The notes beneath the pieces were generated by a model. The model was not told where the DNA came from, made no database searches, and saw only the letters and a program-made list of their open reading frames with translations. DNA of 64,000 nucleotides from Bartonella grahamii ATCC 700132 (GTDB taxonomy: Bacteria; Pseudomonadota; Alphaproteobacteria; Rhizobiales; Rhizobiaceae), in assembly GCF_000518085.1 (NCBI RefSeq), contig NZ_KI912377.1, positions 216,079 through 280,078 of the forward strand. The letters run 5' to 3'. Below are positions 18,280 to 28,035 of this stretch, one piece after another (the stretch's first letter is position 1; each line of letters starts with the position of its first letter). The position numbers were made by a program, and so were the translations under genes.

Positions 18280-19542
18280 TTAAACATTTTTTGCAAGCCA
18301 TTTACTAATGATATTCTCCAAAGCAATTTGAATATTATCTTGCTTGATCTCATCAATGAGCTCAGAGATAAATCCTTTAATCAAAAGTGCACGAGCCGTT
18401 TTAAATGGGATACCACGCGCCATAAGATAAAAAAGATAACCATGATTAATATTAGCAACTGTTGCACCATGACCGCATGCAACATCATCAGCAAAAATCT
18501 CCAGTTCAGGCTTTGCATTAAATTCTGCATCATCTGAAAGAATAAGGCTATTACAAGCCATGCGTGCATCTGTTTTTTGCGCTTTTTGAGACACACGTAT
18601 TATTCCTTGGAAAACACCAACAGCCTTATCTGTGACCACATTGCGTATAATTTCGGTTGATGTTGATTTTTCTTCCACGTGACGAACAGTCATTGTAAGA
18701 TCACTATGTGTTTGTCCTGATAATAAATTTATAACGCGTAATTGAAAATCAGATTCTTCTCCCTGTAATTCAATATCGACTTCTTGGCGATTTAATTGGC
18801 TCCCTATATTAATGACATAAAGTGATAACTTCGCTCTTTGATCAAGAACAGCACAAAATCGACCAAATTGCGTAGAATTAAAATCACGATTGCGAATGAG
18901 AATCCACGTAACATCACTATCAGCAGCGACATTTAATGAAAATATTGAACTGACAAAGGTATCTTTATCACTGCCAACCTGATGTTCAATAAACATAACT
19001 TGACTATTTTTATCAACTTTTATATCCGAAAAAATATGAGATTGTCCCCCCATTTGTATATTTTGTAATTCAATGGGTATATTTAACTTTGTATTTTCAG
19101 GGATGTGAAAAAGCCAACCATCTGTAACAAAAGCTGTATTTAACTGTCCAATAAAATCCTCATCAGAAATGTTTTGATTTATCTGTACAGAATTATCTTC
19201 TAATGCGTCTGAAAGGCGTTTTACTGTAATATTGTCTACCTTTGACTCTATCGATGTTTTTCCATTGTTTATGGAGAAAACAGCACTTTCTGAAAGCAAT
19301 GCATCAACCAATTGATTGTCTTGAACTTGTGAAAAGTTGCTAATAGACTTCAGTAAGGTACGCAGATTGGTATAATGCCAGCTTTCGATTTTACGGGAAG
19401 GAAGCCGTGTTGTTTGAAACTGCTCAATAGTTTTCTTGCGGATTTCCTGTACAGCTTTATCACCAGGTAAGTCGTTTACACACTGATTGAAATTACTGAG
19501 TATATTTTCTTCAACTGCTAACAAGTTTTGCTGTGTATTCAT
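18280..19542 (-). CDS. sufD: Fe-S scaffold subunit SufD
   Basis: SufD pairs with SufB and the ATPase SufC to form the SufBC2D scaffold on which clusters are built. The ATG at 19542 gives 420 residues and is preceded by GAGG overlapping the end of sufC. A TTG at 19557 is the alternative. The C-terminal domain has the family pattern MACNSLILSDDAEFNAKPELEI, then DDVACGHGATVANINHGYLFYLMARGIP, cut here only by punctuation; it includes the conserved Cys-Gly-His. The N-terminal half is less conserved, as usual for SufD. Spacing to sufC is 11 bp. Confidence 0.93.
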   Translation of the reverse strand: MNTQQNLLAVEENILSNFNQCVNDLPGDKAVQEIRKKTIEQFQTTRLPSRKIESWHYTNLRTLLKSISNFSQVQDNQLVDALLSESAVFSINNGKTSIESKVDNITVKRLSDALEDNSVQINQNISDEDFIGQLNTAFVTDGWLFHIPENTKLNIPIELQNIQMGGQSHIFSDIKVDKNSQVMFIEHQVGSDKDTFVSSIFSLNVAADSDVTWILIRNRDFNSTQFGRFCAVLDQRAKLSLYVINIGSQLNRQEVDIELQGEESDFQLRVINLLSGQTHSDLTMTVRHVEEKSTSTEIIRNVVTDKAVGVFQGIIRVSQKAQKTDARMACNSLILSDDAEFNAKPELEIFADDVACGHGATVANINHGYLFYLMARGIPFKTARALLIKGFISELIDEIKQDNIQIALENIISKWLAKNV

Positions 19543-19553
19543 ATTCAATAACC

Positions 19554-20309
19554 TCAAACCGCTTCCCTGATAAGATCAGCATACCCATTTTGCTCTAAAT
19601 AAAGCGCTAAGGATTTATCTCCGCTTTTAATAATTTGTCCTTTATAAAGAACATGTACCGTGTCAGGAATAATATAATTAAGCAGCCGTTGATAATGGGT
19701 AATCACCAAAAATGAACGTTTTGAATCCCGAAGTTTATTAACACCATCTGCAACAATTTTTAATGCATCAATATCTAAACCAGAATCCGTTTCATCTAAA
19801 ATGCAAAGTCTAGGTTCAAGAAGTGCCATTTGTAAAATTTCAGCGCGTTTTTTTTCTCCACCTGAAAAACCTACATTTAATGGACGCTTTAGCATATCCA
19901 TATCTATTTCAAGTTTGGCGGAAACTTCTTTAACACATTTTATAAATTCAGGAATTTTAAGCTCTTTGTCACCGCGCGCTTTGCGTTGAGAATTCATCGC
20001 AACTTTTAAAAATTCCATCGTTGCTACCCCTGGTATTTCCATTGGATATTGAAATGCAAGAAAAACACCATATGTAGCACGTTCTGCTGGATCCATTTCT
20101 AAAAGCGATTTTCCATTATAGAGAATATCTCCTTCTGTTATTTCATAATCATCACGACCAGCAAGCAAATAAGACAAAGTTGATTTTCCGGCTCCATTTT
20201 GTCCCATGATAGCGGCAACTTCTCCATCTTGAACTGTCAAGTTTAAACCACGAATAACTTCTGTATCGGTCCCAGCAATACGGGCGTGTAAATTTTTTAT
20301 CTCTAACAT
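19554..20309 (-). CDS. sufC: Fe-S assembly ATPase SufC
   Basis: A 251-residue soluble ABC-type ATPase that drives conformational change of the SufB-SufD scaffold. Walker A GQNGAGKST is at residues 36-44. The signature is VGFSGGEKKRAEIL (the FSGGE-KKR form is typical of SufC), and Walker B is LCILDETDSGLD. It lies between sufB and sufD on the same strand. The sufB-sufC spacer is 159 bp, unlike the tight joints further downstream, so an internal promoter or processing site is possible. Confidence 0.96.
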   Translation of the reverse strand: MLEIKNLHARIAGTDTEVIRGLNLTVQDGEVAAIMGQNGAGKSTLSYLLAGRDDYEITEGDILYNGKSLLEMDPAERATYGVFLAFQYPMEIPGVATMEFLKVAMNSQRKARGDKELKIPEFIKCVKEVSAKLEIDMDMLKRPLNVGFSGGEKKRAEILQMALLEPRLCILDETDSGLDIDALKIVADGVNKLRDSKRSFLVITHYQRLLNYIIPDTVHVLYKGQIIKSGDKSLALYLEQNGYADLIREAV

Positions 20310-20468
20310 AATTTAATCCTGTTTTGGCTGTTTTTCAGATACCAATGCGTATTATTTTGCCTTAGCATCCATCTACTTTTGTAATTACCATAGAGGTCAT
20401 TTTTAGCATTATTTGCTACTGTTACAGCCCTTTTACATCAAGTCTTCTATTTATCTAATTACAATAAA

Positions 20469-21980
20469 TTATCCAACACTACCTTCAAGGCTGATACCAA
20501 TAAGCTTTTGTGCTTCGACAGCAAATTCCATGGGAAGTTTTTGAATGACCTCTTTTACAAAACCATTTACAATTAATGCGATAGCTTCTTCTTCGGGAAT
20601 TCCTCTCTGCATAACATAAAAAAGTTGGTCATCAGAAATTTTTGATGTTGTGGCTTCATGTTCAAACTGAGCTGTTGCATTTTTTGCTTCAATATAAGGA
20701 ACTGTATGCGCACCACAATCATTTCCGATTAACAAACTATCACATTGCGTAAAATTACGCGCATTTTGTGCTTTTCGATGTGCTGTAACTTGTCCTCGAT
20801 AAGTGTTATTTGAAAAACCTGCAGAAATGCCCTTGGAAATAATACGACTGGATGTATTTTTTCCCAAATGAATCATTTTTGTACCGGAATCAATTTGTTG
20901 ATGACCGTTTGCAACAGCAATAGAATAAAATTCTCCACGCGCATTATCACCACGGAGTAAGCAGGATGGATATTTCCAAGTAATCGCAGAACCAGTCTCA
21001 ACTTGTGTCCATGAGATTTTAGAGCTATCACCTCGACAATCTCCACGCTTCGTCACAAAATTATAAATACCGCCCTTTCCATCTTTATCGCCAGGATACC
21101 AGTTTTGTACTGTAGAATATTTAATCTCTGCATTTTTAAGGGCAATAAGTTCAACGACAGCCGCATGAAGTTGGTTTTCATCACGTTGGGGTGCTGTACA
21201 CCCTTCAAGATAAGAAACATAGGAATCTTCAGCGGCGATAATCAATGTTCGTTCAAATTGGCCAGTGTTGCGTTCATTAATCCTAAAATAAGTTGAAAGC
21301 TCCATAGGACAACGAACCCCTTTGGGAATATAAACAAATGAACCATCTGTGAAGACAGCTGCATTTAAGGCCGCATAATAATTATCACTTATAGGTACAA
21401 CTGTTCCTAAATATTCCTTAATAAGCTCAGAATGTTCAATAATCGCCTCTGAAATAGAACAAAAAATCACACCAGCACGTGCCAGCTCTTTTTTGAATGT
21501 TGTTACAACAGAAACAGAATCAAAGACTGCATCAACAGCCACCTGCCCCGATACAGACATACTGTCATCGAAAGTAGAGGGATCAGACTGTTTTCTTACT
21601 CCTGCCAAAATCTCTTGTTCTTTAAGGGGAATGCCAAGTTTTTCGTACGTTGCTAATAACTCAGGATCCACTTCATCCAAAGATTTTGGTCCTGTATGAT
21701 TTTTTGGAGCAGCATAATAATAAAGCTCCTGAAAATCAATTTTAGGATATTCAAGACGCGCCCAATGAGGCTCTTGCATTGTCAGCCAACGTCGGTAAGC
21801 TTTTAAGCGCCATGTTAGCATCCATTCAGGCTCATGTTTTTTAGCAGAAATAAATTTGATAATATCTTCATTTAAGCCTTTTGGAGCTTTATCTGTTTCA
21901 ATATTGGTTTCAAAACCATATTTATATTGGTCAACATCTATTTCACGTACTTGGCGTATTGTTTCTTGTACTGCCGGCAT
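20469..21980 (-). CDS. sufB: Fe-S scaffold subunit SufB
   Basis: A 503-residue protein starting at the ATG at 21980, with GGAG seven bases upstream; a TTG one codon earlier is unlikely. The C-terminal beta-helix domain shows the family features [39 protein letters not shown], and [20 protein letters not shown], the last with the cysteine expected to take part in cluster assembly. Length and motifs are normal. It is the first gene of the compact suf block. Its upstream region carries a perfect 23-bp tandem duplication (21997-22042). Confidence 0.96.
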   Translation of the reverse strand: MPAVQETIRQVREIDVDQYKYGFETNIETDKAPKGLNEDIIKFISAKKHEPEWMLTWRLKAYRRWLTMQEPHWARLEYPKIDFQELYYYAAPKNHTGPKSLDEVDPELLATYEKLGIPLKEQEILAGVRKQSDPSTFDDSMSVSGQVAVDAVFDSVSVVTTFKKELARAGVIFCSISEAIIEHSELIKEYLGTVVPISDNYYAALNAAVFTDGSFVYIPKGVRCPMELSTYFRINERNTGQFERTLIIAAEDSYVSYLEGCTAPQRDENQLHAAVVELIALKNAEIKYSTVQNWYPGDKDGKGGIYNFVTKRGDCRGDSSKISWTQVETGSAITWKYPSCLLRGDNARGEFYSIAVANGHQQIDSGTKMIHLGKNTSSRIISKGISAGFSNNTYRGQVTAHRKAQNARNFTQCDSLLIGNDCGAHTVPYIEAKNATAQFEHEATTSKISDDQLFYVMQRGIPEEEAIALIVNGFVKEVIQKLPMEFAVEAQKLIGISLEGSVG

Positions 21981-21996
21981 CAATTTTCTCCATTTT

Positions 21997-22042
21997 TTGG
22001 CGTCAAAAACCGGTAACTATTGGCGTCAAAAACCGGTAACTA
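21997..22042. repeat. Perfect 23-bp tandem duplication upstream of sufB
   Basis: The unit TTGGCGTCAAAAACCGGTAACTA occurs twice back to back (21997-22019 and 22020-22042; unit split as TTGGCGTCAAAAA plus CCGGTAACTA). It sits 16 bp upstream of the sufB ATG, so in the leader or promoter. Each copy contains the palindrome ACCGGT and, on the minus strand, a TTGACG that resembles a -35 box. No third copy was seen in the window. Confidence 0.9.
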
Positions 22043-22132
22043 AAAGTCTTGTTTTTTTACAAGATTAAAGTAGCAAGTTATTTCCTAGGCTATAGGTAAA
22101 GTGCAAAAATTTCAATCAAACTTATCTTATTT

Positions 22133-22147
22133 TTAAAATAATTCTAA
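22133..22147. promoter_or_regulatory. Possible Irr/ICE-like box upstream of sufB
   Basis: The 15-bp stretch TTAAAATAATTCTAA differs at one base from the symmetrical pattern TTAGAA-N3-TTCTAA, close to the iron-control elements bound by Irr in Rhizobiales. It lies about 153 bp upstream of sufB, a location that would fit iron control of Fe-S assembly. In so AT-rich a genome such a match can arise by chance. Confidence 0.25.
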
Positions 22148-22172
22148 TTTTATAACTTTCTGATGATAAATC

Positions 22173-23318
22173 TTACCCTTTTTTCTTGCTTATAATTTGA
22201 GAAAAAAACGATAGAAAATCATCAATATCCTCAGAAGTTGTGTCCCGCCCTAGCGAAATGCGAATGGCACCATTTGGAACATGATACCCCATTGCCTCCA
22301 ACACTTTGCTTTGTTTTACTTTTCCCGAAGAACAAGCCGAGCCGGATGATATAGAAAACCCTTCTAAATCAAAAGCAATTTGCATCGTTTCAGCTTTTAT
22401 ATTTTTCACGGTAAAGTAAGTTGTATTTGGCAAACGTTGAACTCTTTTGCCAAAAATTTCAACATTTTTACTTATTTTTTGTAGTCCATCTTCTAATTTA
22501 TTGCGTAAATATATTAACTGTTTTATTTCTTCCTGTGTGAAACAATCAGCCATTGCTGCCCCAAAAGCAGCAATAAGGGGCAATGCTTCTGTTCCTCCAC
22601 GGAGACCTTTTTCTTGTCCTCCCCCAATAATAAGAGGTTGTGGCATAAGAAGATTACCACATGAAACAAAAGCACCTATTCCTTTAGGACCACCAATTTT
22701 ATGTGCAGACAGTATAAAAAAATCTCCTCCTAGCTGATTAATATCCACGAAATTTTTATCGACATATTGTGTCAAATCAACAATAAGAGTACCTCCTAAA
22801 TCCCGAACAATAGCGGCGATTTCTGTTAACGGTTGAATAACACCCGTTTCACTATTTGCAGCTTGAATAGCAACAAGAGGTAAACCTTTTGTTTTATCGT
22901 GAACCGTTAAGAGTGATGTTAATTTATCTTGTTGAATGAGCCCATCTTGATCAACAGCAATGACGCTTATCAATTCTTTAGAAAAACGCCCTCCCTCTGC
23001 AACAGAGGGATGTTCAGTCGCTCCAAGGTAAAGATGAGAAAATTGAACTTTTGCATTCCCCATATTGTAAAAGGGTGTTAACAAAGTCATCGCTGCTTCA
23101 CTCGCACCAGAGGTAAATACCACGTGATCTGGATCTGTTTTAAGATTTTCAGCGATTTGTCGACGTGCCTTTTGCAACAAGGTTTTAGCCGCACGCCCTT
23201 CCTTATGAACCGATGATGGATTACCAAATATCTCTAAAGATTCCACTAACGCCATCCGTGCCATTTTTTTGAGCGGTGTTGTTGCGTTATGATCAAAATA
23301 TCGGCGTCTTATAACCAT
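22173..23318 (-). CDS. NifS/IscS-type cysteine desulfurase
   Basis: A second PLP-dependent cysteine desulfurase, 381 residues from the ATG at 23318 (a TTG four codons earlier is possible). The early motif YFDHNATTPL, the pyridoxal lysine in LSAHKIGGPKGIGAFV, and the catalytic loop SSGSACSSGKVKQS place it in the group I (NifS/IscS) family, distinct from SufS. In Rhizobiales such a gene commonly leads the suf cluster. Here 190 bp, including the tandem repeat, separate it from sufB, so it may be transcribed separately. It could supply sulfur for Fe-S clusters or for tRNA thiolation. Confidence 0.92.
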   Translation of the reverse strand: MVIRRRYFDHNATTPLKKMARMALVESLEIFGNPSSVHKEGRAAKTLLQKARRQIAENLKTDPDHVVFTSGASEAAMTLLTPFYNMGNAKVQFSHLYLGATEHPSVAEGGRFSKELISVIAVDQDGLIQQDKLTSLLTVHDKTKGLPLVAIQAANSETGVIQPLTEIAAIVRDLGGTLIVDLTQYVDKNFVDINQLGGDFFILSAHKIGGPKGIGAFVSCGNLLMPQPLIIGGGQEKGLRGGTEALPLIAAFGAAMADCFTQEEIKQLIYLRNKLEDGLQKISKNVEIFGKRVQRLPNTTYFTVKNIKAETMQIAFDLEGFSISSGSACSSGKVKQSKVLEAMGYHVPNGAIRISLGRDTTSEDIDDFLSFFSQIISKKKG

Positions 23319-23480
23319 TTTACATCGCAATCATTAATCTTATGAATTGATTAAAAAAAATAGCGCAATTTTCTTGAAAAGTGCACTAAAAAAAGAATAT
23401 CTAATAATTATTTAAGAGATTCTATGGTAAAAGTCGACCAAGGTCAATGAAAGCCTTTTATTGCATTTAAGGAGCATTTT

Positions 23481-24161
23481 ATGCCAGAAATTATTTTTAA
23501 CGGTCCCGCGGGTCGGCTCGAAGGGCGTTATCAACCTTCACAACAAAAAAATGCACCCATTGCGATCATTTTGCATCCTCATCCCCAATTTGGTGGAACT
23601 ATGAATCATAAAATTGTCTATGACCTCTTTTATATGTTCCAACAACGTGGCTTTACAACTTTACGTTTTAACTTTCGTGGTATTGGTCGTAGTCAGGGTG
23701 AATTTGATTATGGAATAGGAGAACTTTCAGATGCTGCTGCTGCTCTCGATTGGGTGCAAACACAACATCCAGACTCTAAAAATTGTTGGGTCGCAGGATA
23801 TTCATTTGGAGCATGGATTGGTATGCAGCTTTTAATGCGCCGACCGGAAATTGAGGGATTTATCTCTGTTGCCCCTCAGCCTAATGTTTATGACTTTTCA
23901 TTTCTTGCACCTTGTCCCTCTTCTGGACTTATCATTCATGGCGGTATCGATAAAGTTTCCCCCCCAAAAGATGTTCAAATACTTGTCGATAAATTGAAAA
24001 CACAAAAAGGAATCATCATCACACAAGAAATATTGGAAGAGGCTAATCACTTTTTCAGTGGATGTCATGAAGAACTTATTGAACGATGTGCCCACTATTT
24101 GGATAACCATATCACCAATGAACTTCTCGCTCCTCCTCCTGAAATACTTTCACTAACTTAG
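23481..24161 (+). CDS. Alpha/beta hydrolase (COG2945-like)
   Basis: A 226-residue alpha/beta-hydrolase. The nucleophile elbow is GYSFG with Ser108. The early HPHPQFGGTMNHK and FNFRGIGRSQGEFD segments are characteristic of the short COG2945 group. The catalytic Asp is likely in HGGIDKVSPP and the His in EANHFF. There is no lid domain or signal peptide, so it should be cytoplasmic. It is divergent from the cysteine desulfurase gene and has AAGGAG seven bases before its ATG. Substrates of this group are not known. Confidence 0.88.
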   Translation: MPEIIFNGPAGRLEGRYQPSQQKNAPIAIILHPHPQFGGTMNHKIVYDLFYMFQQRGFTTLRFNFRGIGRSQGEFDYGIGELSDAAAALDWVQTQHPDSKNCWVAGYSFGAWIGMQLLMRRPEIEGFISVAPQPNVYDFSFLAPCPSSGLIIHGGIDKVSPPKDVQILVDKLKTQKGIIITQEILEEANHFFSGCHEELIERCAHYLDNHITNELLAPPPEILSLT

Positions 24162-24476
24162 GAAAACACGATAGATTTATAAAAAATCAGAAAAAGTCGT
24201 CTTTGATCATAACAAAGTAATTTTTTTAGTCCGTACTTAAAACTTTTCTAAATTTTATTCTAGGATAGAAATGAGAATAACAGAATGCCTTTTTTCTATC
24301 ACTGAGAAGTCTGTTTTTTAGCGTAAAAAGGAAATAATACCTGTATTATTATCTTTATATTATCAATATGTCTCTTTCTCTTGTGATGTGTGCATCAGTT
24401 ATGATAGATAACGCTCCATTATATAAACACCTATTATATGAAATGAATGCACTCTTAAAATTAGGAAATTGAATCT
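24162..24476. other. Spacer upstream of tyrS
   Basis: This 315-bp spacer has no coding frame. It contains a small inverted repeat aataata/tattatt around 24335-24350. No T-box-like or terminator structure is evident. The tyrS promoter is expected near the right end. Confidence 0.45.
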
Positions 24477-25730
24477 GTGTTTGCCTTTAAATCTGATTTT
24501 TTACACATTATGAGCGAACGTGGTTTTATCCACCAAATTTCAGATGAAAAAGGCTTAGATGATCTTTTTTCAAAAGAAACTATAAGCGCTTATACTGGAT
24601 TTGATCCAACAGCATCGAGTTTACATGCTGGAAGTCTTCTTCAGATTATGATGCTTTATTGGTTACAAAAAACGGGTCATCGTCCCATTGCTTTAATGGG
24701 TGGAGGGACCGGATTGATCGGTGATCCTTCCTTCAAAGATGAAGCGCGACGTCTTCTGACACAAGATGATATTGCTGCAAATATTGATGGTATTAAAAAG
24801 GTATTTGCTAACTATTTGACATTCGGTGACCAAGAAACTGATGCTTGTATTGTGAATAATGCTGAGTGGTTATGCAATTTAAACTACTTAGAATTTTTGC
24901 GTGATGTAGGAAAACATTTTTCTGTCAACCGTATGTTGTCATTTGATTCTGTCAGACTCAGACTTGAGCGTGAACACTCTTTGTCATTCTTAGAGTTTAA
25001 TTATATGATTCTGCAAGCTTATGACTTTGTTGAACTTTATAAACGTTATGGGTTGCGTATGCAAATGGGGGGCTCTGATCAATGGGGCAACATTATTAAC
25101 GGAATCGAATTAGGGCATCGTTTAGGAACACCACAATTATATGCGTTAACATCACCATTGCTGACAACCTCTTCCGGTGCCAAAATGGGTAAATCATTGA
25201 ATGGGGCTATATGGCTGAATGCGGATATGCTTTCACCTTATCAATTTTGGCAATATTGGCGCAATATAGAAGATGCTGATGTAACAAGATTTCTAAAACT
25301 CTATACCCCATTGCCAATGGATGAGATTCTTAAACTTTCTGTATTACAAGGGACAGAAATTAACGAAGCAAAAAAAATTCTTGCAACAGAAGTTACAGCA
25401 ATGTTGCATGGACGTGCTCTTGCCAATGCAGCAGCAGAGACTGCTCGCAAAACGTTTGAAGAAAAAACTTTGGGAGAAAATCTTCCAACTGTTGAAACTA
25501 ATGCCTCAGAATTAAAAAAAGGTGTTGGATTGCTCACTCTTTTAGTACAAGCAGGACTCGCTAAATCTAATAGTGAGGCACGCCGACACGTTCAAGGTGG
25601 AGGTGTACGTGTAAATGATCAAATTATTGAGGATGAAACACATCTTATTATTGAAGGGGATGTCAGTGCAGAAGGAATCATTAAGCTTTCTTTCGGTAAG
25701 AAAAAACATGTTGTGATAAAACCAGTATAA
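24477..25730 (+). CDS. tyrS: Tyrosyl-tRNA synthetase
   Basis: A 417-residue class I synthetase that charges tRNA-Tyr. The HIGH-like motif appears as [13 protein letters not shown] and the KMSKS-like motif as [12 protein letters not shown], as in bacterial Tyr[13 protein letters not shown] is the family tyrosine-binding region. The last 70 residues form an S4-type RNA-binding domain ([29 protein letters not shown], broken only as quoted in part). The start is a GTG at 24477 with AGGAAA about eight bases upstream. An internal ATG at Met12 is the alternative. Confidence 0.96.
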   Translation: MFAFKSDFLHIMSERGFIHQISDEKGLDDLFSKETISAYTGFDPTASSLHAGSLLQIMMLYWLQKTGHRPIALMGGGTGLIGDPSFKDEARRLLTQDDIAANIDGIKKVFANYLTFGDQETDACIVNNAEWLCNLNYLEFLRDVGKHFSVNRMLSFDSVRLRLEREHSLSFLEFNYMILQAYDFVELYKRYGLRMQMGGSDQWGNIINGIELGHRLGTPQLYALTSPLLTTSSGAKMGKSLNGAIWLNADMLSPYQFWQYWRNIEDADVTRFLKLYTPLPMDEILKLSVLQGTEINEAKKILATEVTAMLHGRALANAAAETARKTFEEKTLGENLPTVETNASELKKGVGLLTLLVQAGLAKSNSEARRHVQGGGVRVNDQIIEDETHLIIEGDVSAEGIIKLSFGKKKHVVIKPV

Positions 25731-25916
25731 TCTTTTGTTGTTTTGTTTATGTTGTTCACACCGATCTTGTTCTTTCAATCCAATCGTTGTGATAGAGCGA
25801 GTTTTGTTAGGAAAATAAAGGTCTCTTAAAAACAATAATATTCTAGAGAGTTGAATAGTTCTTTTCTTCTGTGTACTCTGATATCTTATACTTATTACAC
25901 AAGAAAGATGAAAACA

Positions 25917-26402
25917 ATGACAAGATCAATGAAAGATGCTTTTGCTCCTGATTTTAATTTGCCTCGCGATGGAGGAGAGACAGTATGTCTTTCTGACTTT
26001 AAAGGAAAACCTGTTGTTTTATATTTTTATCCAAAAGATGACACCAGCGGTTGCACAAGCGAAGCACTTGATTTCACAAAATTAAAGATGAAATTTGATG
26101 AAATCGGTGTTGCTGTTATTGGAATCTCTCCAGATAATGTAAAAAAACATGATAAATTTAAAGTAAAATATGAACTTGATGTCATCTTGGTTTCTGATGA
26201 AGAAAAAACAACCCTCGAAGCTTATGGTGTTTGGGTTGAGAAAAGCATGTATGGACGCAAATATATGGGTGTTGAACGGAGCACTTTTTTAATTGATGCA
26301 AATGGAATAATAGCAGAAGAATGGCGCAAAGTAAGCGTATCTGGGCATGCTGAAAATGTTTTAGCTACTGCAACACTTTTACATCATAACGGTAACTTAT
26401 AA
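25917..26402 (+). CDS. bcp: Bcp/PrxQ-type thiol peroxidase
   Basis: A thioredoxin-fold peroxiredoxin that reduces peroxides in the cytoplasm. The peroxidatic cysteine is in YPKDDTSGCTSEALDF. In E. coli Bcp a resolving cysteine follows five residues later; here that position is leucine, so this is a one-Cys-like variant. The only other cysteine is in GETVCLSDF. The chosen ATG at 25917 gives 161 residues and has AGAAAG nine bases upstream. ATGs at 25908 and 25929 are also possible. The gene follows tyrS by 186 bp. Confidence 0.9.
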   Translation: MTRSMKDAFAPDFNLPRDGGETVCLSDFKGKPVVLYFYPKDDTSGCTSEALDFTKLKMKFDEIGVAVIGISPDNVKKHDKFKVKYELDVILVSDEEKTTLEAYGVWVEKSMYGRKYMGVERSTFLIDANGIIAEEWRKVSVSGHAENVLATATLLHHNGNL

Positions 26403-26738
26403 ATTGAGTGTTTGATTTACCTTAAAAAGCAAAAGTCATCCTCCGAATTGATTTTAGTTTTTCAACGAATTCAATTTTTACAATATATTGATTTATAAGG
26501 ATAATGAATTGTTTTATATTTATATTAGTCCTCCGAATATCGCAAATTTTTCTTATTTCAGCTTTCTATCACTTGCAATATCATAAGCAGGATTGGCGTG
26601 TGAGAAAAAATTGAAGAAAGGAACAAGAAAATTCCTCTTTGAACCTTTAAAGTATTAAGAACTATCGTAATATCACAACATCAATAAAACAAACAACTTA
26701 AGAAAAAAATCTACATGGCTTGAAGGAAGGATATATAA
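26403..26738. other. Spacer between bcp and convergent prfB
   Basis: The 336 bp contain no gene. The 10-mer TCCTCCGAAT occurs twice, at 26439-26448 and 26529-26538, 90 bp apart, in the same orientation. No convincing terminator was seen for either flanking gene. Confidence 0.5.
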
Positions 26739-27867
26739 TTAACGAATATCCTCAATTTCTTTGTCTTGTCCATAAATGCGCCGTGCGAGTGCTGCCTCTA
26801 TAAATGCATCTAAATTACCATTCAGTACGGATTGTGGATCCGTATTTTCAATCCCTGTACGCAAATCTTTGACAAGCTGATAGGGTTGAAGAACATAAGA
26901 TCTAATTTGATGTCCCCATCCGATTTCTGTTTTAGAAGATTCGGCAGCATTGGTTTCTTCTTCTCTTTTTTTAAGCTCTTCTTCATAAAGCCGTGCACGC
27001 AACATCGACCAAGCCGTAGCGCGATTTTTATGTTGAGAACGCTCTGTTTGACATTGAACAACAATACCCGTTTTTATATGTGTGATGCGAACAGCGGAAT
27101 CTGTCGTGTTAACATGTTGTCCTCCTGCTCCTGATGCACGATATGTATCAATACGCACATCTGCCTCTGAAACATCAACTTCAATATTGTCATCAATAAC
27201 TGGATAAACCCAAATGCTTGCAAAAGAGGTATGGCGCTTTGCATTCGAATCAAATGGAGAAATCCGAACCAAGCGATGAACGCCTGATTCTGTTTTTAAC
27301 ATTCCATAAGCATTATGCCCTTTTACAAGAATAGTCGCTGACTTTATTCCTGCTTCTTCTCCATCATGAATTTCTAAAATCTCAACCTTCATTTCATGCT
27401 GTTCAGCCCAGCGCATATACATACGTAAGAGCATAGAAGCCCAATCTTGGCTTTCTGTTCCCCCTGCTCCAGCATGAACTTCTAAATAGGTATCATTCGG
27501 ATCCGCCTCTCCTGAAAGAAGTACATCAATTTGCCTTTTATCTATCTCATTTTTAAGATTACGTATTGAATTTTCTGCATCAGCGATAATTTCAACATCA
27601 CTTTCTTCTTCGCCCATCGCGATAAGCTCAATGCATTCTTCAAGTGTTTTTGTAAATGATAAAAGACCATTGATTGAATCATCAAGACGTTGACGCTCAC
27701 GCATCATATCCTGTGCTTGTTGTGCATCATCCCATAATGACGGATCTTCCGCTTTTTGATTAAGATATTCGAGACGTTTTAGTGATTGATCCCAGTCAAA
27801 GATGCCCCCTTAGCAATTGAATTGCTTTCTGGATTTCATCAACTAATGTTTCTATTTCTGCTCGCAT
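26739..27867 (-). CDS. prfB: Peptide chain release factor 2, programmed +1 frameshift
   Basis: RF2 releases the peptide at UGA and UAA codons. Frame zero starts at the ATG at 27867, runs 23 codons and meets an in-frame TGA at 27796-27798. The site reads AGG GGG CAT CTT TGA C: an internal Shine-Dalgarno-like AGGGGG (27805-27810) three bases before the slippery CTT. A +1 shift at CTT continues into the main frame (DWDQSLKRLEYLNQ...), giving 375 residues. The main body has SPF (ISPFDSN), the stop-codon-reading motif, and GGQ (GAGGQHVNTTDS), the hydrolysis motif. Low RF2 favours the shift, giving autoregulation. It is not a pseudogene. Confidence 0.96.
27796..27810 (-). promoter_or_regulatory. 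prfB recoding (frameshift) site
   Basis: On the minus strand the bases AGGGGG-CAT-CTT-TGA-C combine an internal Shine-Dalgarno-like element, a slippery CTT and the RF2-sensitive stop TGA. E. coli uses AGGGGG-TAT-CTT-TGA-C, so only one spacer base differs. The spacing of three bases between AGGGGG and CTT is conserved. Confidence 0.95.
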
Positions 27868-28035
27868 AATTTAACACCGTATTTTTTAACACTCTTTCTG
27901 GTTATGTCTCTAGAATTTTATACAAATTTGATAGCTGCTGTGAGGGAATAGCACGGACTTATCATTCTATTTACAGGACCGACACTGTAAAAAAAATAAA
28001 AACTATAGACTCATGGCGAAAGGAGATTTTGTTGA

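Noticed and set aside
25542..25835. 97-codon minus-strand frame
   Set aside because: Covers the antisense of the tyrS end and the tyrS-bcp spacer; no ribosome-binding site or protein-like features.
26739..27707. RF2 as a truncated gene or pseudogene
   Set aside because: The upstream 23-codon frame plus the canonical frameshift site accounts for the full-length protein.
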